Origin: Candidatus Omnitrophota bacterium
GTDB taxonomy: Bacteria; Omnitrophota; Gorgyraeia; JAFGIU01
Direction: 5' to 3'
Length of the DNA: 45,458 bases
Assembly: GCA_016929445.1 (NCBI GenBank)
Contig: JAFGIU010000029.1
Coordinates: 1-45,458, forward strand
Shown: piece by piece, positions 1-9,900 of the stretch
Numbering within the stretch: the stretch's first letter is position 1
Layout of the letters: each line of letters opens with the position of its first letter
Notes under the pieces: model-generated
The model's input: the letters and a program-made list of their open reading frames with translations, nothing else
Database searches by the model: none
Told to the model about the DNA's origin: nothing
Translations under genes and position numbers: made by a program

Positions 1-1458
1 CCACTCAGGCCAGGTTCTCTCCTGCTGCCAACGGCCCTGCCAGATCTGCAGGCCCCGGACCAGCTGCCCGAGATCCTCGCATTGGGCCAAACACTGTTTG
101 GCCGACTCCACCCGGCGAAGCACCCACTCCTCCACCGCGTCTCCTTCACTCAAAGCCAGGCGCTCGGTCTGGTCCAGATTCATCCGGGCCCACTCGGGCA
201 AATCGTGTTGCCAGGACCCGGCTCCTCCCAGAATCCCGGCCTCCCGGCTAAAGCGATCCCATTGATCTGCCGCGTGACGCGCCCCGCGGAGTAATGACTC
301 TGTGCGGAAATGCGTGTTGCGCAAAAGTTCCAGAAATGCCTCGCGGGGGAAGTCCTCATCCAAGACCTCAATCAAACGCACAAAGGCCTGGGGCAAGGGC
401 AACCGCATCAAAGGTTGGGAAGCAGTGCTGTGAAAGGGGATGCCCAGCCCGCCCAAAACCGGCTCTAAGTAGGGGGCATAAGGTTCCAGCGAACGCGCCA
501 CAATCCCGATCTCATGCACGGGCACACCCGATTCATTCAAACAGAGAACCCTGCGGGCCGCAGCCTCCAGTTCTCCCCGCGCTCCGACTGCGCTGAGAAT
601 CTGCACCTTGTCGGAGGAAATGGAAGACTCAAAACGCCGGGCCTCCGAATACAATCCGGCAAGACGCTCTCCCAACAATGCGGGCCTCAAAGCTGCCGGC
701 AAGCAATGAAGCCTTCCCTGCTGAACCCAGGCCTGGGACACAAACTGCCGCCCCGGTGTGAAGACCGGAGAGTCGCCCACACCGGGAACCATCAGACGCA
801 GCTCCGTATGCCCGGACAGCTCCCAGAAGAAGTCGATATGGGTCTGGATGAGGTCATAGGCCCCGTAGTGAAAAACCGCGCGCAGGTTTCGCACATATTC
901 GGATTCCCCCACAAAGCGCCGCGCGTAACGGGAGAGTCCGGCTCTATCCGTACGGCCCGTGGTTTCAAACAGTTTTTCGAGCGCCTTCTCAAAGGCGCCG
1001 AAAATCCGGAGAAGTTCCTCTTCTTCGGATGACCGGAGGATAGGGGCGAGCTCGGCATTAGTAAGGCCGGCATCGCGCAACTCGCGGCAGATCCCGAGAA
1101 AGGCAGAAAAAGCGCCGGGGAAACGGCGCAGATAATTGTGCAGTGATCCGTCAGGCATCCCGTCCAACACCCCTGCCAGCAAAGGCCCCAGTACTTCTTT
1201 GCCGATAACGGCCGGGGATTCCAAACAGGCACCTTCCAAAACAGCCCGCGCCAAGCCCGGGTAGGAAAGGAATTCAAACTGCAAGTAGCTCCGGCCGTTC
1301 TCCAAAAAGCGGCGCCGCAAATAGCGCAAAAGGGTTTGGGTGGGAACCACCACAGCGATAGGAGCGAGGGGCTCTTCCTTCTTCAGCGCCTCAATTTGGG
1401 AGAACAGGTTCTGCTCCAGGGCAGAAAAGTCCTGGCTGTGATAGGTGAGCAGAGACAT
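1..1458 (-). CDS. AddB/RecB-family exonuclease-helicase subunit, N-terminal part (runs off window)
   Basis: An open frame of 486 codons runs from ATG at 1458 to the left edge without a stop, so the C-terminal part is missing. The protein starts MSLLTYHSQDFSALEQNL and has a segment near residues 18-45 (PIAVVVPTQTLLRYLRRRF) resembling the degenerate nucleotide-binding start of AddB/RexB-type proteins. Around residues 203-240 it has FHYGAYDLIQTHIDFFWEL followed by LRLMVPG, like the 'FyGFydLTp.Q' block of that family. In that family (AddB/RexB, PD-(D/E)XK superfamily) the protein works with AddA in double-strand break processing; the nuclease motif would lie in the missing part. No AddA is visible. 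The start has no strong ribosome binding site. The family call rests on pattern recognition over half a protein. Confidence 0.6.
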   Translation of the reverse strand, partial: MSLLTYHSQDFSALEQNLFSQIEALKKEEPLAPIAVVVPTQTLLRYLRRRFLENGRSYLQFEFLSYPGLARAVLEGACLESPAVIGKEVLGPLLAGVLDGMPDGSLHNYLRRFPGAFSAFLGICRELRDAGLTNAELAPILRSSEEEELLRIFGAFEKALEKLFETTGRTDRAGLSRYARRFVGESEYVRNLRAVFHYGAYDLIQTHIDFFWELSGHTELRLMVPGVGDSPVFTPGRQFVSQAWVQQGRLHCLPAALRPALLGERLAGLYSEARRFESSISSDKVQILSAVGARGELEAAARRVLCLNESGVPVHEIGIVARSLEPYAPYLEPVLGGLGIPFHSTASQPLMRLPLPQAFVRLIEVLDEDFPREAFLELLRNTHFRTESLLRGARHAADQWDRFSREAGILGGAGSWQHDLPEWARMNLDQTERLALSEGDAVEEWVLRRVESAKQCLAQCEDLGQLVRGLQIWQGRWQQERTWPEW

Positions 1459-1482
1459 GGGAACATGGTACACCGGGGCGCC

Positions 1483-1501
1483 AAAACAGGCGAGATGCCT
1501 G
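1483..1501 (-). terminator. Short intrinsic terminator after the membrane-protein gene
   Basis: On the minus strand CAGGC-ATCTC-GCCTG (1501 to 1487) is followed at once by TTTT (1486-1483). The 5-bp stem and short T-run lie just after the stop of the 1506-1817 gene. This would end the protease/kinase/receiver operon before the exonuclease gene. The T-run is short, so it may be leaky. Confidence 0.5.
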
Positions 1502-1505
1502 CGGA

Positions 1506-1817
1506 CTAGCGGCCGGCGAGCTTAGCTAAGTACGCAATCCCAAAGCGGATATGGGGCACCATTAGAGCATAGGCGCCGGCCAAGGCCAAAGCCATGGCGA
1601 AAATCGCCAAGACCTTGCCTTCCTCGTTGCGGATCAGGGTCCACAGCCCTAATGCACACGTCGCCAAACCAACCAGGCCCACGGCCGAACCATAGGAAGA
1701 AAAGAATTCAACCAAGGGCTGCGCCCCGGGCATATCCCCTGCCATCATCAAGAACTTCCACATGGCGCAGAGCGTGCCGCCGATAAACGCCAAGATAGAA
1801 CTCAGACTGAATCCCAA
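1506..1817 (-). CDS. Small membrane protein, three predicted TM helices, function unknown
   Basis: I do not recognise the family. The frame is open further upstream, but the best start is TTG at 1817, nine bases after a perfect AGGAGG; this gives 103 residues and avoids overlap with the receiver gene at 1840. Three hydrophobic stretches are visible: LGFSLSSILAFIGGTLCAMWKF at the N-terminus, YGSAVGLVGLATCALGLWTLI in the middle, and VLAIFAMALALAGAYALMV near the end, with a short charged RNEEGK loop between the last two. It is the last gene of the M48 protease-kinase-receiver operon and is followed by a terminator-like hairpin. The context suggests a link to that signalling unit, but no function can be assigned. 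Confidence 0.7.
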   Translation of the reverse strand: MGFSLSSILAFIGGTLCAMWKFLMMAGDMPGAQPLVEFFSSYGSAVGLVGLATCALGLWTLIRNEEGKVLAIFAMALALAGAYALMVPHIRFGIAYLAKLAGR

Positions 1818-1839
1818 GATTCGTTCCCTCCTAAAGGTA

Positions 1840-2220
1840 TCAGCTGGTGAATCGCTCGATACAACGCACCAAATCCTCGGTCCCAACCGGCTTTGCCAAA
1901 AAGGGATGTCCCCCAATCCTGCCATCCGGCCCGATTTCTTCCTTGATCACTGTTGCAGTCATAAACACAATGGGAATCCGGCCGATCTCCGAATCCTCCC
2001 GGATCTGAAAAGCCACTTCCGAGCCCTCCAAATCAGGCATCACGATATCCAAAAAGATGATATCCGGCTTAAACTCCTTGGCCGCTGCAAAGGCCTTGGA
2101 TCCAAAGGTCTCCACTTGCACCTCGTACCGTCCGGAGTCTTCAAGATTGAGCCGGATCATCTTGGCCAAGGATTCCTCATCGTCAACGATCAAGACCTTC
2201 TTCTTAACCATTTCCCCCAT
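1840..2220 (-). CDS. Stand-alone response regulator receiver domain
   Basis: A 126-residue CheY-like receiver with no output domain. The acidic pocket is Asp13-Asp14 (VDDEE), the phosphoacceptor is Asp58 in FLDIVMPD, the switch Thr is Thr88 in FMTAT, and the conserved Lys is Lys110 in FLAKPV, so it should be phosphorylatable. It lies 11 bp after the histidine kinase gene, its probable phosphodonor. The start could be the first ATG (2220) or the internal ATG three codons later, which has GGGGG just upstream. With no DNA-binding or enzymatic domain, output must come from protein contact or from phosphotransfer to another protein. Confidence 0.93.
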   Translation of the reverse strand: MGEMVKKKVLIVDDEESLAKMIRLNLEDSGRYEVQVETFGSKAFAAAKEFKPDIIFLDIVMPDLEGSEVAFQIREDSEIGRIPIVFMTATVIKEEIGPDGRIGGHPFLAKPVGTEDLVRCIERFTS

Positions 2221-2231
2221 ATCCCCCCCTG

Positions 2232-4304
2232 CTATGCGGCTTCAGGAATCTTCCCCACCGGAAAAAAAACAGTGGCAACAGCTCCCCCCTCAGGCGCATT
2301 CTCGATTTGGATTTTGCCGTGATGAATTTCTACAATGTTCTTGACGATTGACAGACCCAGCCCGGTCCCGCCCGAATCGAGCCGTGTTGTAAAGAAGGGT
2401 TCGAAAATCCGGTTGAGAACATGTTCCGGGATCCCGACTCCCGAGTCTTGGATCCTGACCAGGATCCTCGCTTCCGCATCCTTGGGACGCTCCCACCGGA
2501 CCTGAATCAGGAGCTTGCCCCCTTCGGGCATGGCCCGGACCGCATTGCCGAAGAGATTGATAAAGACCTGCTCGATACGATTGCGGTCCATCACCACCTC
2601 AGGCAGGTTTTCCTGAATCTCCGTAGTCACCTTAATGCCGTAACGGCTGAAATCGTGTTTAAGCAGTGTGAGGCAATTTTCGAGCACAGGAACCAGGTCC
2701 CCCGGAAGCATCGTGATGGTCGAGGCGCGCGCGAAATCCAACAGACCCAGAATGATCGAGTCCGCGCGCTTTACCGCCACAATCATGTCCTCGAGCATCG
2801 TCTCGATGCCTTCATTGTCGGGATCCGTGGATGTGCGTTCCCGCCGTATGTATTCGGCTCCCATCAGAAGAACAGACAAAGGGTGTTTGACCTCGTGGGC
2901 CAAACCCGCGGCCAACCGGCCGACAAGCTCCAATTTTTCCGCGTCCATTAACTGCAGCTGGGTGTTTTGGAGCTCTTCATTGGTCTGTCCCAAATCAGCC
3001 ATAGTCTGCAGAAGTTTTTTCTCGTTCTCCACGAGCTCCTCGTTCACGGATCTCAGGCGCTCCTCCGCTCTTTCCCGCTCATGCAACGCATCGAGCAATT
3101 CCTTCTGGTTGTCGCGAAGCTCCTCGTTTGCGCGCTTAAGACTCTTCTCCGCCCGCTTGCGCACAGTCATTTCATTCACTAAACCTTGATTGGCCATGGC
3201 CAGCTCAGCCATGCGTTCGGATACAAGCTTCTCGATCTGGCTTGCGCGGCGCATCCCCATAAAAAGATAGGCGCCCAACAGACCCGAAAGCATCAGCCCG
3301 CCCCAAAGAGCAATCCAGGGCTGCACGGACCGGCGCTGGTTTAAGAACTCAGCAGTCGGGGAGCAAGTCAAATACCACTTCCGCCCGCCCACTTTTAGAA
3401 CATTGCGAACCTCGAATTCCTGTGTCCCGGCGGGAATCAATCCCTTTCCCGGAGGAATGGCCAACTTCCCCCGGCCCAACTCAAAAAGCAGGGACTCTCC
3501 GGTCGTGTCTTCCATGCCGGAGAGCAAAACCTGAACACCCCTCAAATTAGTCTGCCCCAAAAGCTCCGTCACCAGATCATCCATCTCCACAAGCCCGATC
3601 ACATAGCCCCTTAGATTGTCCTCCTCCGATAACTCGGCAGCACTCCCGACGCCCCGGCGGACCGGCAAGAAAACCAATAGGCTGAAGGCTCCGGCATTTT
3701 TGATCCCCAGAGCCCGTTGTTCTACGGCAGCCGGAAGTCCCTTGCTTTGGGCCGCTTGCATAGCCAGAGCACAATCGGCATTGGATCCAATATCAAAACC
3801 GATCAACTCAGACGCCTCACGCAAGTCAGGCTCCAAAAAATAAACGGGGTAATAGACCTCCCGGGTCTGAGCGGCCCGGTAGCTGCCGTTCGAATCCTTC
3901 TCCTTGATCATGAATCCGCCCAGATTCTGACGGGCCGAGGTTTCAAAGGCGCTGCGCACAGATTCCTTCACCTGGGGAGCCCAGCCCATGGCGCGTATCT
4001 CGGGTTGGTCGAGCTTGATGCCGAAAACAAATTTTCCAAACTCACGGCTATCCACCGAACTCGTAGCAGCGGAAAAATTACTGGCCGAAAGCAGGGCCGT
4101 CAAGGATTCGTCGACACCCTGCTGGAGGCTCTGGACACAGGCGGCAGACAGGCGTTCAAACTCCAAATGCAATTTTTCGGTCTGCGAGTTTTGCACCCAA
4201 AAAAAAGCCCCCACCACAAGACCGATAGAGAGCAAGACAACGAGTGTCAACTGGAAATAGCGCAGATAGGCCAGAGTCTTATCCTGGGGCACCGGATAAT
4301 TCAT
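2232..4304 (-). CDS. CHASE-domain sensor histidine kinase
   Basis: A 690-residue inner-membrane sensor kinase. The order is: TM helix at about 16-38; extracytoplasmic sensor at about 45-325 with the CHASE-type stretch PEIRAMGWAPQV (101-112); second TM at about 330-350; a long charged coiled coil (about 355-458); dimerisation/phosphoacceptor helix with His470 (GLAHEVKHPLS); and a HATPase with N box (FINLFGNAVRAMPEGG, 581-596), G1 (DSGVGIPE, 620-627), F (FEPFFTT) and G2 (GGTGLGLS, 645-652). All catalytic motifs look intact. CHASE domains sense small molecules outside the cytoplasm; the ligand here is unknown. The ATG overlaps the protease stop as ATGA, with GGAG eight bases upstream. The receiver gene follows 11 bp later. 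Confidence 0.95.
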   Translation of the reverse strand: MNYPVPQDKTLAYLRYFQLTLVVLLSIGLVVGAFFWVQNSQTEKLHLEFERLSAACVQSLQQGVDESLTALLSASNFSAATSSVDSREFGKFVFGIKLDQPEIRAMGWAPQVKESVRSAFETSARQNLGGFMIKEKDSNGSYRAAQTREVYYPVYFLEPDLREASELIGFDIGSNADCALAMQAAQSKGLPAAVEQRALGIKNAGAFSLLVFLPVRRGVGSAAELSEEDNLRGYVIGLVEMDDLVTELLGQTNLRGVQVLLSGMEDTTGESLLFELGRGKLAIPPGKGLIPAGTQEFEVRNVLKVGGRKWYLTCSPTAEFLNQRRSVQPWIALWGGLMLSGLLGAYLFMGMRRASQIEKLVSERMAELAMANQGLVNEMTVRKRAEKSLKRANEELRDNQKELLDALHERERAEERLRSVNEELVENEKKLLQTMADLGQTNEELQNTQLQLMDAEKLELVGRLAAGLAHEVKHPLSVLLMGAEYIRRERTSTDPDNEGIETMLEDMIVAVKRADSIILGLLDFARASTITMLPGDLVPVLENCLTLLKHDFSRYGIKVTTEIQENLPEVVMDRNRIEQVFINLFGNAVRAMPEGGKLLIQVRWERPKDAEARILVRIQDSGVGIPEHVLNRIFEPFFTTRLDSGGTGLGLSIVKNIVEIHHGKIQIENAPEGGAVATVFFPVGKIPEAA

Positions 4305-5407
4305 GATAAGGACTCCGCATAGGCGCGCCCCATGGCCAGGCGTTTGGAAATGGCGGGGTGATCATAGAAGAACCATTCCACAAAAGGATGGGGGGTAGGA
4401 TCCGCCAAGTTCTGCAAGGCCAATTTCTCCATGCAGGAAATGAAATCCTCTGAGCGTCCTGTGAGACTGAGGGCAAATTGATCGGCCTGCCGCTCCAAAA
4501 CCCGCGAAAAACCGTTTTGCAAAGGCATCAAGACCAAACTGAGCCCGGTCAAAATCAAACAGATCAGGGGAAAGGCCGCCACACTGCTGACACTCTCAAC
4601 ACCGGCCACGGACAGCCAAAAGGGTTCGCTCAGATGGATCAAATAAAACCCCCCGAGCGCCGCAGCCGTAGAAAGCACCAGGTGTTGCGCAATATGCCGC
4701 AGTTTGTGATGCCCGAGTTCGTGCGCTAAAACGACTTCAATCTCCTCTGAGCTGAAGTTCTCCAGCAAGGTATCTCCCAAGACAACCCGTCTGGACCGAC
4801 CCACTCCCATGAGCGCCGCGTTTGCCTTGCGGGTCTTGGCCCCCATATCCATCTTAAAGGCATTGATCGCAGTCATACCCGTCTTCTCCACTAAATCCAT
4901 GAGGCGTTTCTTCAGGGACACGTCTTCCAGAGGCGTCAACTTATAGAAGAGTGGGAGGATCAGGACCGGAAAGACACGGGCCAGGAGAACGGTGATCAGC
5001 AACCATCCCACGGCAGCCAGGAACCACCAGCTCCGGGAAAAATAGTGCAGGAGAAAGTAAAGCCCTTGCACCATCGCCCCCACGAGCAGCAGGGATAACA
5101 GGCTGGACTTGAGCTCATCCTTGAACCAATCGCCCGGACTCTGATTCGAAAGATGATACTCATGCTCCAGCTTAAAGGAGCGATACCATCCCAAGGGCAA
5201 GGATACCACCCAGAAAGCCGATGCAAAGACAAGAAAGTAAAGGAAGACCTGGGACCAGAGAAAAAGAGTGTGGGCGTCTGCCCATTGAGCAAGGTCACGG
5301 GAGAATCCCGCGAACTGAAATACGGCCAGGAATACAAAACCGATTACAATTTCAATAAGAGAGAGGCGCAAGCGGATTCTGGCATAGTCCTTGGCTTTGT
5401 CATCCAT
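4301..5407 (-). CDS. M48-family membrane metalloprotease (Ste24/CAAX endopeptidase type)
   Basis: A polytopic zinc protease of 368 residues from ATG 5407. An in-frame TTG at 5434 would add nine residues but overlaps the putative -10 box. The zinc site is HELGH at about residues 229-233 (VLAHELGHHKLRH), with a probable third ligand Glu in RVLERQADQFAL about 75 residues later. The layout of N-terminal helices, loop, HExxH flanked by hydrophobic segments and a C-terminal ERQAD motif matches Ste24-type (M48A) proteases rather than the shorter HtpX. In bacteria such enzymes are thought to act in membrane protein quality control, since prenylated CAAX substrates are not expected. Its stop overlaps the kinase start, so protease and kinase are co-translated. 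Confidence 0.9.
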   Translation of the reverse strand: MDDKAKDYARIRLRLSLIEIVIGFVFLAVFQFAGFSRDLAQWADAHTLFLWSQVFLYFLVFASAFWVVSLPLGWYRSFKLEHEYHLSNQSPGDWFKDELKSSLLSLLLVGAMVQGLYFLLHYFSRSWWFLAAVGWLLITVLLARVFPVLILPLFYKLTPLEDVSLKKRLMDLVEKTGMTAINAFKMDMGAKTRKANAALMGVGRSRRVVLGDTLLENFSSEEIEVVLAHELGHHKLRHIAQHLVLSTAAALGGFYLIHLSEPFWLSVAGVESVSSVAAFPLICLILTGLSLVLMPLQNGFSRVLERQADQFALSLTGRSEDFISCMEKLALQNLADPTPHPFVEWFFYDHPAISKRLAMGRAYAESLS

Positions 5408-5414
5408 ATTTCTT

Positions 5415-5420
5415 ATTATA
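5415..5420 (-). promoter_or_regulatory. Candidate -10 box (TATAAT) for the protease-kinase operon
   Basis: A perfect TATAAT reads on the minus strand eight bases before the ATG at 5407. No good -35 is seen at 16-18 bp. Transcription would start at about 5408, giving a nearly leaderless mRNA, in line with the lack of a Shine-Dalgarno before that ATG. The divergent tolC-like gene starts at 5459, so the 51-bp gap must serve both directions. Confidence 0.4.
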
Positions 5421-5458
5421 TGGGTCTGAAGCAAAATAGGCTACAAACCGATAGAGTG

Positions 5459-6970
5459 ATGAATCGATCCAACACCCGTCCTTCGAATATCTTCTTGATT
5501 GCTCTCCTGAGTCTTGCTTTGGGCAGCGTATCCACTGTCTGCGCCCAGGAACCGGAAGTCCATTCTTTCGCAAAGGCTGGGCTTAGTCTTGATGAGGCCT
5601 TCCGCCTGGCCTTGGCCCACAATTTTCAGGTCCGTGTCGCCCTTCTCGATCAGCAGGACGCCCGGCAAAACCTCATGCAGGCCCGCTCGCGCTATGACAC
5701 CACCCTCAATCTCGGCGTGGACTACAGCATGGATAAGAGGGAGCAATCCAGCGTCATCATGGGCACCAAAAGCACCGCAGGACACCTGAGGATGGGCTTG
5801 TCCAAGGATCTGCCCACCGGCACTACCTTGGGGCTGGATTGGGTCAACACCCGCAGCACCAGCAGCTCCGGTTTTGTGGCTAACCCCGAACTCTATGACG
5901 AACAGCTCAGGCTCTCCGCGCATCAGGACCTGCTGCAGAATTTTGCCGGTATTGTTGACCGGGGGACGGTCCGGCTCACTGAGCTCTCTGTGGATCAGAT
6001 TGATCTAGACACCCTCAACCGGATCGAAAGCACACTCGCCGAGGTCTCCGACCAATACTATGCGTGGGCTGAGGCAGGGCTGGCTGTTGAAATCCAGGAA
6101 ATGGCGCTTCAAAAAGCCGAGGAACTCCTGGAGATCTTCCTTCTCAAGAAGGACCGCGGCGTTGTTGAGGACCGGGATCTGCTCGCCTCCCGGGCCAATG
6201 TGGAGGCCCGGCGCGCAGACCTGCTGCTGACGCGCGCAAAGCTTGAGACTCTGGCAGAGGGCCTGGCCTTTTTGCTGCAAGTCCCCTCTCTGAAGGATTC
6301 TGTCCCTACCGAGGGACTGAACCCGGGAGAAATCGAAATCTCTGCCGGGGAAGCTCTGAAGCGCGCGCTAAAACAAAGACGGGACCTCCGGCAGGCTGAA
6401 CTGGACTTGGAAAAGGAAACTCTCGGCGCGCGCATTGCCCGCAGCGAGCTCCTCCCTCAACTGGATCTTTATGGCGCGGTGTCCGGGAATCGTCTGGATG
6501 AACACTTTGAGAGCGGCCGCAGCCCTCTTTTTACAGACGAACACCCGACTTATGAGGTAGGCATCACAGGCACTTTGCCTTTGGAAAACCGCAGGGAACG
6601 GGCCGCGTTCAAACAAGCCCGGCTGCGCAGGGAAAAAGCTGAACTCGCCTTGGAAGAGCTGCAAAAGAATATTGTTGTGGAGATCGCGGATGCTGTGCGT
6701 CAAGTCGAGACCGCAAAGACAAATTCGAGTCTGCGCGAAAAAATCGCCGACCTTCAAGCCCAAAAACTTAAGGCCGAAGAAAACCAGTTCGAATTAGGAC
6801 GCAGCCGCAGCAAGGACGTAATCGATTTTCAGCAGGATCTCTATACTTCGCAACTCCTGCACAACGCCTCTCTGCTGGCCTACCGCCGGGCGCTAACCAA
6901 GTTACAGCTTACCCAAAACCAACTCCTCGTATATTTTGAGGATGAGATCAAGAAAGAATTCACCCATTGA
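5459..6970 (+). CDS. TolC-family outer membrane efflux protein
   Basis: The 503-residue protein begins with a signal peptide (MNRSNTRPSNIFLIALLSLALGSVSTVCAQ). The open frame extends upstream to 5153, but that part is antisense to the protease gene, so ATG 5459 is preferred. The mature part has the two-fold repeated helical layout of outer membrane efflux proteins: LSLDEAFRLALAHNFQVRVA at the start of repeat one, SAGEALKRALKQRRDLRQAELDLE opening repeat two, and long heptad-rich helices (KAELALEELQKNIVVEIADAVRQVE). It would form the trimeric outer membrane duct. Its stop overlaps the RND gene start, so the two are translationally coupled. No periplasmic adaptor gene is nearby. Confidence 0.92.
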   Translation: MNRSNTRPSNIFLIALLSLALGSVSTVCAQEPEVHSFAKAGLSLDEAFRLALAHNFQVRVALLDQQDARQNLMQARSRYDTTLNLGVDYSMDKREQSSVIMGTKSTAGHLRMGLSKDLPTGTTLGLDWVNTRSTSSSGFVANPELYDEQLRLSAHQDLLQNFAGIVDRGTVRLTELSVDQIDLDTLNRIESTLAEVSDQYYAWAEAGLAVEIQEMALQKAEELLEIFLLKKDRGVVEDRDLLASRANVEARRADLLLTRAKLETLAEGLAFLLQVPSLKDSVPTEGLNPGEIEISAGEALKRALKQRRDLRQAELDLEKETLGARIARSELLPQLDLYGAVSGNRLDEHFESGRSPLFTDEHPTYEVGITGTLPLENRRERAAFKQARLRREKAELALEELQKNIVVEIADAVRQVETAKTNSSLREKIADLQAQKLKAEENQFELGRSRSKDVIDFQQDLYTSQLLHNASLLAYRRALTKLQLTQNQLLVYFEDEIKKEFTH

Positions 6971-9900
6971 ATCCAGCAGAATTTTCCGTAAAGAACAGTC
7001 TCTTCGTTAACCTTTTTGCTGTGTTCCTCATGGTCGCCGGGCTGGCCGCCACCTTTGCCATGAACCGGGAGGCTTTCCCCAACTTCTCCTTTGATATCGT
7101 GGTTGTGCAAACTCTCTATCCTGGCGCGCCTCCGGAGCAGGTAGAAAAGCTGGTCACCATACCCATTGAAAAAGAAATCCGGTCCCTCGACTACATTGAT
7201 GAAATCAACTCAGTCTCCACGGAAAACATCTCTGTCATTACCGTCACGATTGATCCGGATGCCCCGAATGTGGACGACGTTGTAACCAAGATCCAGCAAG
7301 AGGTCAACTCCATCCGGGATCTGCCCGCAGACGTGGAAGACCCTCTGGTCCAGGAAATCACGGCCGGAAATACCCCTGTAATCGAGGTCAATTTGGGCGG
7401 GTGGGTTGAGGAATCCCTGCTCCAGCGCTATGCCTTGATTCTGGAAGACCGCTTGTTGGAACTCCCGGGTATTTCGGCAGTGAGCCGCCGCGGATGGCGC
7501 AACCGCGAGATCCAGATCGAGGTAGACCCCGAACGGATGCTGGGGTCCCATATTGCCCTGGATGAAATCGTCAATGCCCTGGCGCAGCACAATGTCAACG
7601 TGCCAGCCGGAGAGGCTCTTTTAAACGGACGGGAAGTTCTGATCCGCACGGACGGAGAGTTCTTTACGGCAGAAGAGGTGGAACAGGTGATTGTCCGCTC
7701 CAGTGATGTCGGCAACTGGGTCAAGGTCGGCGATGTCGCGACTGTGTACGACACCTTTGAAGACACCGACGTGCTCCTGCGCGCCAAGGGCAAACCCACC
7801 ATCAGTCTTGTGGTCATCAAAAAAGAGGCCGGCGATACCATTGAGATTGTGGATCTTATCAACAAGAAACTGGATCAATTCCGCACGGAACTGCCCGAAG
7901 AGATCGAAATCAGCATTGCCAACGACATCAGCTTCTACGTTAAGCGCCGTCTCAAAGTGTTGCTCAACAACGGTTGGATCGGGCTAAGCCTGGTTTTGAT
8001 CGTGCTCTTTCTCTTCCTGGGGCGCACGGTGGCCCTGATGACTGCGCTGGGCTTGCCGCTGGCTATGATGACGGCCTTGCTGCTCATGTATTTATTCGGA
8101 GCCACGATCAATCTGATTACGATGTTTGCCATGATCATGGTCCTGGGCCTGGTGGTGGATGACGCCATCATTGTGTCTGAAAACGTCCACCGTCATCTTG
8201 AGATGGGGAAGTCTCCCAAGCAGGCTGCAATTGACGGCACGGCCGAAGTTGCCAAGCCGGTCGTGGCCACTGTGCTTACTTCGGTTTCCGCCTTTATACC
8301 GCTGCTGTTCATGAGCGGAATCTTCGGCAAATTCATCTGGTGGATGCCGGTGGTGGTCACCATCGTGTTGACGGCTTCCTTATTGGAATGCCTCTTTGTG
8401 CTTCCTACCCATCTGGCAGACTTTGTGCACCCGCAGACCAACCACAAGCACCGCTCTGAGTCCCGGTGGTTCCAGACGATCCAAGACACCTATGTCTACA
8501 TCCTGCAATCGGCCCTGCGCCTGCGCTACTTGCTTTGGGGCCTGTTCTTCACCCTTCTCGTCGGTGCCTTTCTCCTGGCAAAATCCGTGGTCCCATTTGT
8601 GCTCTTTCCTCACGAGGGAATCGAGGCCTTTATTATCCGCGGCGAAACCCCTGTGGGAACGCCTCTTCAAGCGACCTCGGAATATATGAAACCCATTGAG
8701 GCGATTTTGGACCGATTACCCAAAGAGGATCTGGACACCTATCTGACTCAAATCGGCATACAACAGCAGGAAGCCGACGATCCCGGCACTCAGCGCGGAA
8801 CGCATCTCGGCCAGGTGATGGTTTACCTGACACCGGCCCAGGGAAGAAAGCGCACAGCCGATGACGTCATCGAAGAGCTTCGGGAAAAGGTCAAAGACCT
8901 GCCCGGATGGGAACGGCTGTATTTCGAAAGGATCAATCCGGGTCCTCCCACAGGGAAACCGGTGGCTGTGCGCATTCAGGGTGATCATTTCGAGACATTG
9001 GAAAGAATTGCCCGGGAGTACGAAGCGCGTCTCAAACAGATGCCCGGAGTCGCGGATGTGCGCATTGACTTTGAACGCGGAAAGCTCCAGCGACGTGTTG
9101 CGGTCGACCGGGAATCCGCCTCCATTTCAGGGCTGACCACAGCAGATATTGCCCGAACCGTGCGCACCGCCTACGAAGGCGCCACTGCCACGGAGATCAA
9201 GCCGCTGCGTGCGGAAGAAGCGGTGGACGTCATCGTGCGCCTGCCTGAAAAGGACCGCAATGATCCCGCTACCTTTGACAAACTCCTCATACGCAACCGC
9301 AATGACTTACTGGTGCCGCTGAATAAGGTCGCGAGTTGGACCGAAGAACCCGGGCTTTCCTTTATCAAGCGCCGGGACGGCAAACGCGTGATCACTGTAA
9401 GCGCGGACGTGGACGGAAAGACAGCCACTTCAGTGAGAATCAACACGGCCCTGGCCAAGGAATTCAGCGATGTGGAGCAGCGCTACCTGGGCTATACCGT
9501 GACCTATGGCGGGGAACAGGAGGACACAAATGAGTCCTTGGATAGCCTGTTCCGGGCCTTCGGCCTCGCCGCGCTGCTGATCTTCTTTTTGCTGGCCACA
9601 AATTTCCAATCCTTGCACCAACCGCTCATTGTCATGCTCACCATCCCCTTTGCCATTGTGGGAGTGATCCTCACCTTCTTTATCCACGGCAAACCCTTGA
9701 GCTTTTTGGCGATCCTAGGGCTTATCGGGCTTTGCGGGGTTGTGGTCAACGACTCCATCATTCTGGTCAATTTCATAAACCAGCTCCGTCTCGAAGGCCA
9801 TCAGCGCCGGGAATCCATTATCAGTGCGGGAAAACTCCGTTTGAGGCAGGTGCTCCTGACCACGATCACCACCTGTTTCGGGCTCTTTCCCGTGGCCTAT

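Noticed and set aside
792-1277. Minus-strand 161-codon open frame
   Set aside because: It lies in a different frame within the 486-codon AddB-like gene, whose translation carries the recognisable family motifs.
2421-4322. Several plus-strand open frames of 170-200 codons opposite the histidine kinase
   Set aside because: All are antisense to clear kinase domains; compositions are Arg/Pro/His rich with no recognisable motifs.
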